NCBI GenBank assembly: GCA_023248635.1
Contig: JAHFED010000001.1
Location: forward strand, 310,001 to 374,000
From: Myxococcales bacterium
GTDB taxonomy: Bacteria; Myxococcota; UBA727; VGSZ01
Direction of reading: 5' to 3'
DNA length: 64,000 nucleotides
In this document: positions 62,121 to 64,000 of the stretch, one piece after another
Position numbering within the stretch: position 1 is the stretch's first letter
Layout: each line of letters begins with the position of its first letter
Notes under the pieces: model-generated
What the model was told of the DNA's origin: nothing
The model's input: the letters and a program-made list of their open reading frames with translations, nothing else
Database searches by the model: none
Made by a program: the position numbers and the translations under genes

Positions 62121-62243
62121 GGTGGCCTCGGCGAACGACAAGTGCGCGCGAGTGCTTTCACCTTGGGTCAGCCGAGAACACGACGCCTGTCACCCTCTGT
62201 GGGGAGCTGTGAGGAAGATCACCACACGCCGAAGCGGGGGCAC

Positions 62244-62315
62244 TGCAAGACGCGCAAGCGTCTTGAAGTTCTGACGGTTCAAGACGCTGGCGCGTCTTGA
62301 ACATCAAAACTTCAG
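62244..62315 (-). repeat. Palindromic repeat R2, double copy
   Basis: Two R2 hairpins (CAAGACGCGCAAGCGTCTTG and TTCAAGACGCTGGCGCGTCTTGAA, the latter split by a TGG loop) joined by AAGTTCTGACGG. They fill much of the 191-base gap 62121-62311. The repeat reaches into the stop codon (62312-62314) of the histidine kinase gene. Confidence 0.88.
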
Positions 62316-63805
62316 GGCAAGGGGAACAAGACCGTGAAGCGGCTGCCTTTGCCGACGGTGCTCTCGACGAAGATCTCACCTTTGTGAGCGTCGACGAAGC
62401 TCTTGACGATGGAGAGGCCGAGCCCGGTGCCGCCATATTCGCGCGTCGATGAATTGTCGACTTGGAAGAAGCGCTCGAACACGCGTTCCAGCTTGTCGCT
62501 GGCGATGCCGACGCCGGTGTCGTCGACGACGATGCGCAGGAAATTCTCGTCGGGCAGGTCGAAGAGCGACCCAGCACTGCCGACGACGCGGTGCTTGCCC
62601 GGCCGCGGACCCGACCAGGAATCGACGACGAGCTTGATGCTGCCGTTGTTGGGCGTGAACTTCACTGCGTTGCCCAGCAGGTTGACCACCACCTGCCCGA
62701 CCTTCTCGCGATCGCCCTTCAAGAAAGGCAAAGCGCTCGGAACTTCGACGACGAAGGTGATCTGTTTTTTGTGGCACTGGGGCACGATCGACGTCGTCGC
62801 CGCTCGCACCACCGGCAGGGGATCGAAGTCGGTCATCGTGAAGCGCATGTTGCCGGACTCGATGCGCGAGAGGTCGAGGATCTGGGTGATGAGGGCAAGC
62901 AGGCTCTCGCCCTTGTCCATGATCGTCTTCACATAGTCGCGTTGCTCTTCGTTCATTCCCCCCGCGAGCCCCTCGAGCAACATCTCGCTGTAGCCGATCA
63001 CCGACGTCAGCGGCGTGCGCAGCTCGTGGCTGACCGTGGCGAGAAAATTCGACTTGAGCTTGTCGAGCTCTTGCAACCTGTCGTTGGCTTCGTGCAACGT
63101 TCGGTTCTTCTCTTGCAGCTCGTGATAACTCGAGGTCACGCTTTCAATGTGCATCTGAGACGTCAGAATCTGACGGAAGCTCGTATGCAGAATAACCTCG
63201 ACGACCTTCTGCATCTGGGCCAAAATCTTGGAGACGAGGTCGTCGGGGGCACGCCGGACTTCCTCGACCAGGCGATCGACGTTGCGGCGCTCGATGCGGC
63301 TCTCGATCTGATATATTTCTTCCGATGGTCCTGGCATCGAATGGGGCATATAGGGCCCGAAGATCATGCGACCCATGACATCAGATTCATACATGATCGG
63401 GACGACGACGTAGCGCAATCCCGAGAAGCAGTCGACGACCCGGGGGATCTCGACACCGTCGTCGTCGACGTCGAAGGCGTCGTTTTTCAGTCCGGTGACG
63501 ATGCGCGTGCAGGCTTGGCGCGTGCCGCCGAATTCCCAGAGATAACCGCAGAAGGCGGCGTTGCCGACGCGCAGGTCGACCAGCTTGTTGCCGGCGGCAT
63601 CGAAGACTTTGACGCCGACGCGGTAGAGGTCGGCGAAGCTCTGCATCACCTCTTTGAAGCTCTCGAGATCGACCAAGTCGACGAGGGCCACCCTCTTGTC
63701 GAGGATGGAGCCGTCGACGGCGCGCTGTGTGAGGGCGTCGGCGGAGCCAGGGCCCCCGTTCTTGGCGGCCGCAGAGGAGCCGGGTGCGGTGGCGGTCGTG
63801 GTCAT
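62312..63805 (-). CDS. PocR-domain sensor histidine kinase
   Basis: A 497-residue soluble hybrid-free kinase. Residues about 42-155 are a PocR sensory domain (FADLYRVGVKVFDAAGNKL, AAFCGYLWEFGGTRQAC, VPIMYESDVMGRMIFGPYMP) with three conserved cysteines, C86, C99 and C126. PocR domains sense small hydrocarbons or bind redox ligands. A coiled coil (215-250) leads to HisKA with H260 in SHELRTPLTS. The ATPase domain has N-box NLLGNAVKFTPNNG, G1 DDTGVGI, F-box and G2 GGTGLGLSI. No TM helix, so it senses the cytoplasm. It overlaps the upstream gene's stop by 4 bases. The partner regulator is not adjacent. Confidence 0.96.
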   Translation of the reverse strand: MTTTATAPGSSAAAKNGGPGSADALTQRAVDGSILDKRVALVDLVDLESFKEVMQSFADLYRVGVKVFDAAGNKLVDLRVGNAAFCGYLWEFGGTRQACTRIVTGLKNDAFDVDDDGVEIPRVVDCFSGLRYVVVPIMYESDVMGRMIFGPYMPHSMPGPSEEIYQIESRIERRNVDRLVEEVRRAPDDLVSKILAQMQKVVEVILHTSFRQILTSQMHIESVTSSYHELQEKNRTLHEANDRLQELDKLKSNFLATVSHELRTPLTSVIGYSEMLLEGLAGGMNEEQRDYVKTIMDKGESLLALITQILDLSRIESGNMRFTMTDFDPLPVVRAATTSIVPQCHKKQITFVVEVPSALPFLKGDREKVGQVVVNLLGNAVKFTPNNGSIKLVVDSWSGPRPGKHRVVGSAGSLFDLPDENFLRIVVDDTGVGIASDKLERVFERFFQVDNSSTREYGGTGLGLSIVKSFVDAHKGEIFVESTVGKGSRFTVLFPLP

Positions 63806-64000
63806 TGGGATCCGCCGCCTTTCACGAGGTGGCCCTGCACGACGGGGGGCGCCCCGCTTTCGATGCGGGCGAGCAGAGCATTGGCGTGCTCGGGAGCGAC
63901 GCGCTTGAACACCGCGCGCAGAAACTCGGCTTCGGAGAGGCCGAACTTGCCTTCGAAGTCGTAGTGCTTGGTGAGGCTGCGAAAGGTGAGGCGCAGCAGG
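63802..64000 (-). CDS. C-terminal fragment of an unknown protein (N-terminus beyond window)
   Basis: Only the last 65 residues are visible, from the right edge to a TGA that overlaps the kinase ATG by 4 bases. The fragment is helical (SLTKHYDFEGKFGLSEAEF, then LRAVFKRVAPEHANALLARI). It ends with a flexible GGGSQ tail after VVQGHLVKG. I cannot name the family from this part. The 4-base overlap implies that it acts with, or at least is co-expressed with, the PocR kinase. Confidence 0.75.
   Translation of the reverse strand, partial: LLRLTFRSLTKHYDFEGKFGLSEAEFLRAVFKRVAPEHANALLARIESGAPPVVQGHLVKGGGSQ

Overview
The window is high-GC DNA from one bacterial chromosome with a strong G/C bias at third codon positions. 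The gene content points to a myxobacterium-like (Myxococcota or related former deltaproteobacterial) host. The pointers are surface lipoproteins with long Gly-Glu (GEGEGE) tethers, thrombospondin-type-3, Kelch and cysteine-rich modules, HEAT-repeat proteins, a sigma-54 activator, an orphan type III secretion ring lipoprotein (SctJ), a cNMP-domain/GspE fusion and a Lys/Ala-rich histone-like tail on a VOC protein. This phylum call is inference from gene style. No rRNA, tRNA, CRISPR or replication origin was recognised.

Layout. 1-7.5 kb (minus): a secreted GH13 alpha-amylase with a dockerin-like C-terminal loop, a small cohesin-like lipoprotein and a giant Ig-like lipoprotein, tightly coupled. 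8-16.7 kb: a TSP3/GE lipoprotein, a HEAT/glycine-rich membrane protein, a cytochrome c, an AroQ chorismate mutase, a U32/RlhA-like protein, a VOC protein, SctJ and a membrane protein. 16.7-17.8 kb: a decayed IS630-type element with perfect inverted repeats. 18.4-25 kb: an unknown amphipathic protein, a peroxiredoxin, a sulfatase/LTA-synthase-like enzyme, IF-1 and a PP2C phosphatase. 24-29.3 kb: a zinc-ribbon/TPR protein, a second TPR protein, the cNMP-GspE ATPase and a GST. 29.3-33.6 kb: a GT2 glycosyltransferase, a GE lipoprotein, an MFS permease and a secreted GE protein. 33.9-36.6 kb: a ferredoxin, an RdgC-like protein and its partner, then a convergent TVP38-type membrane protein. 36.9-41 kb: a HEAT protein, a DHH-like protein and a GNAT. 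41.4-44.8 kb: a TRAP transporter. 44.9-48.3 kb: polyphosphate kinase divergent from a CHAD protein. 48.4-52.7 kb: a small unknown protein, an NAD(P)-binding protein, a REP-type transposase relative lacking its catalytic residues, a TauE permease and an NtrC-type regulator. 52.7-62.1 kb (minus): six surface or membrane protein genes joined mostly by 4-base overlaps. 62.3-64 kb: a PocR-domain histidine kinase and the end of an upstream gene.

Two themes run through the window. The first is a heavy investment in secreted and lipid-anchored proteins. The second is intergenic space filled by at least five families of palindromic or mosaic repeats (called R1-R5 here). These sit at gene ends, and in two cases they supply coding sequence or a stop codon. 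One R1 copy lies 16 bases beyond the stop codon of the catalytically dead REP-type transposase relative, which is the most unusual locus I found.
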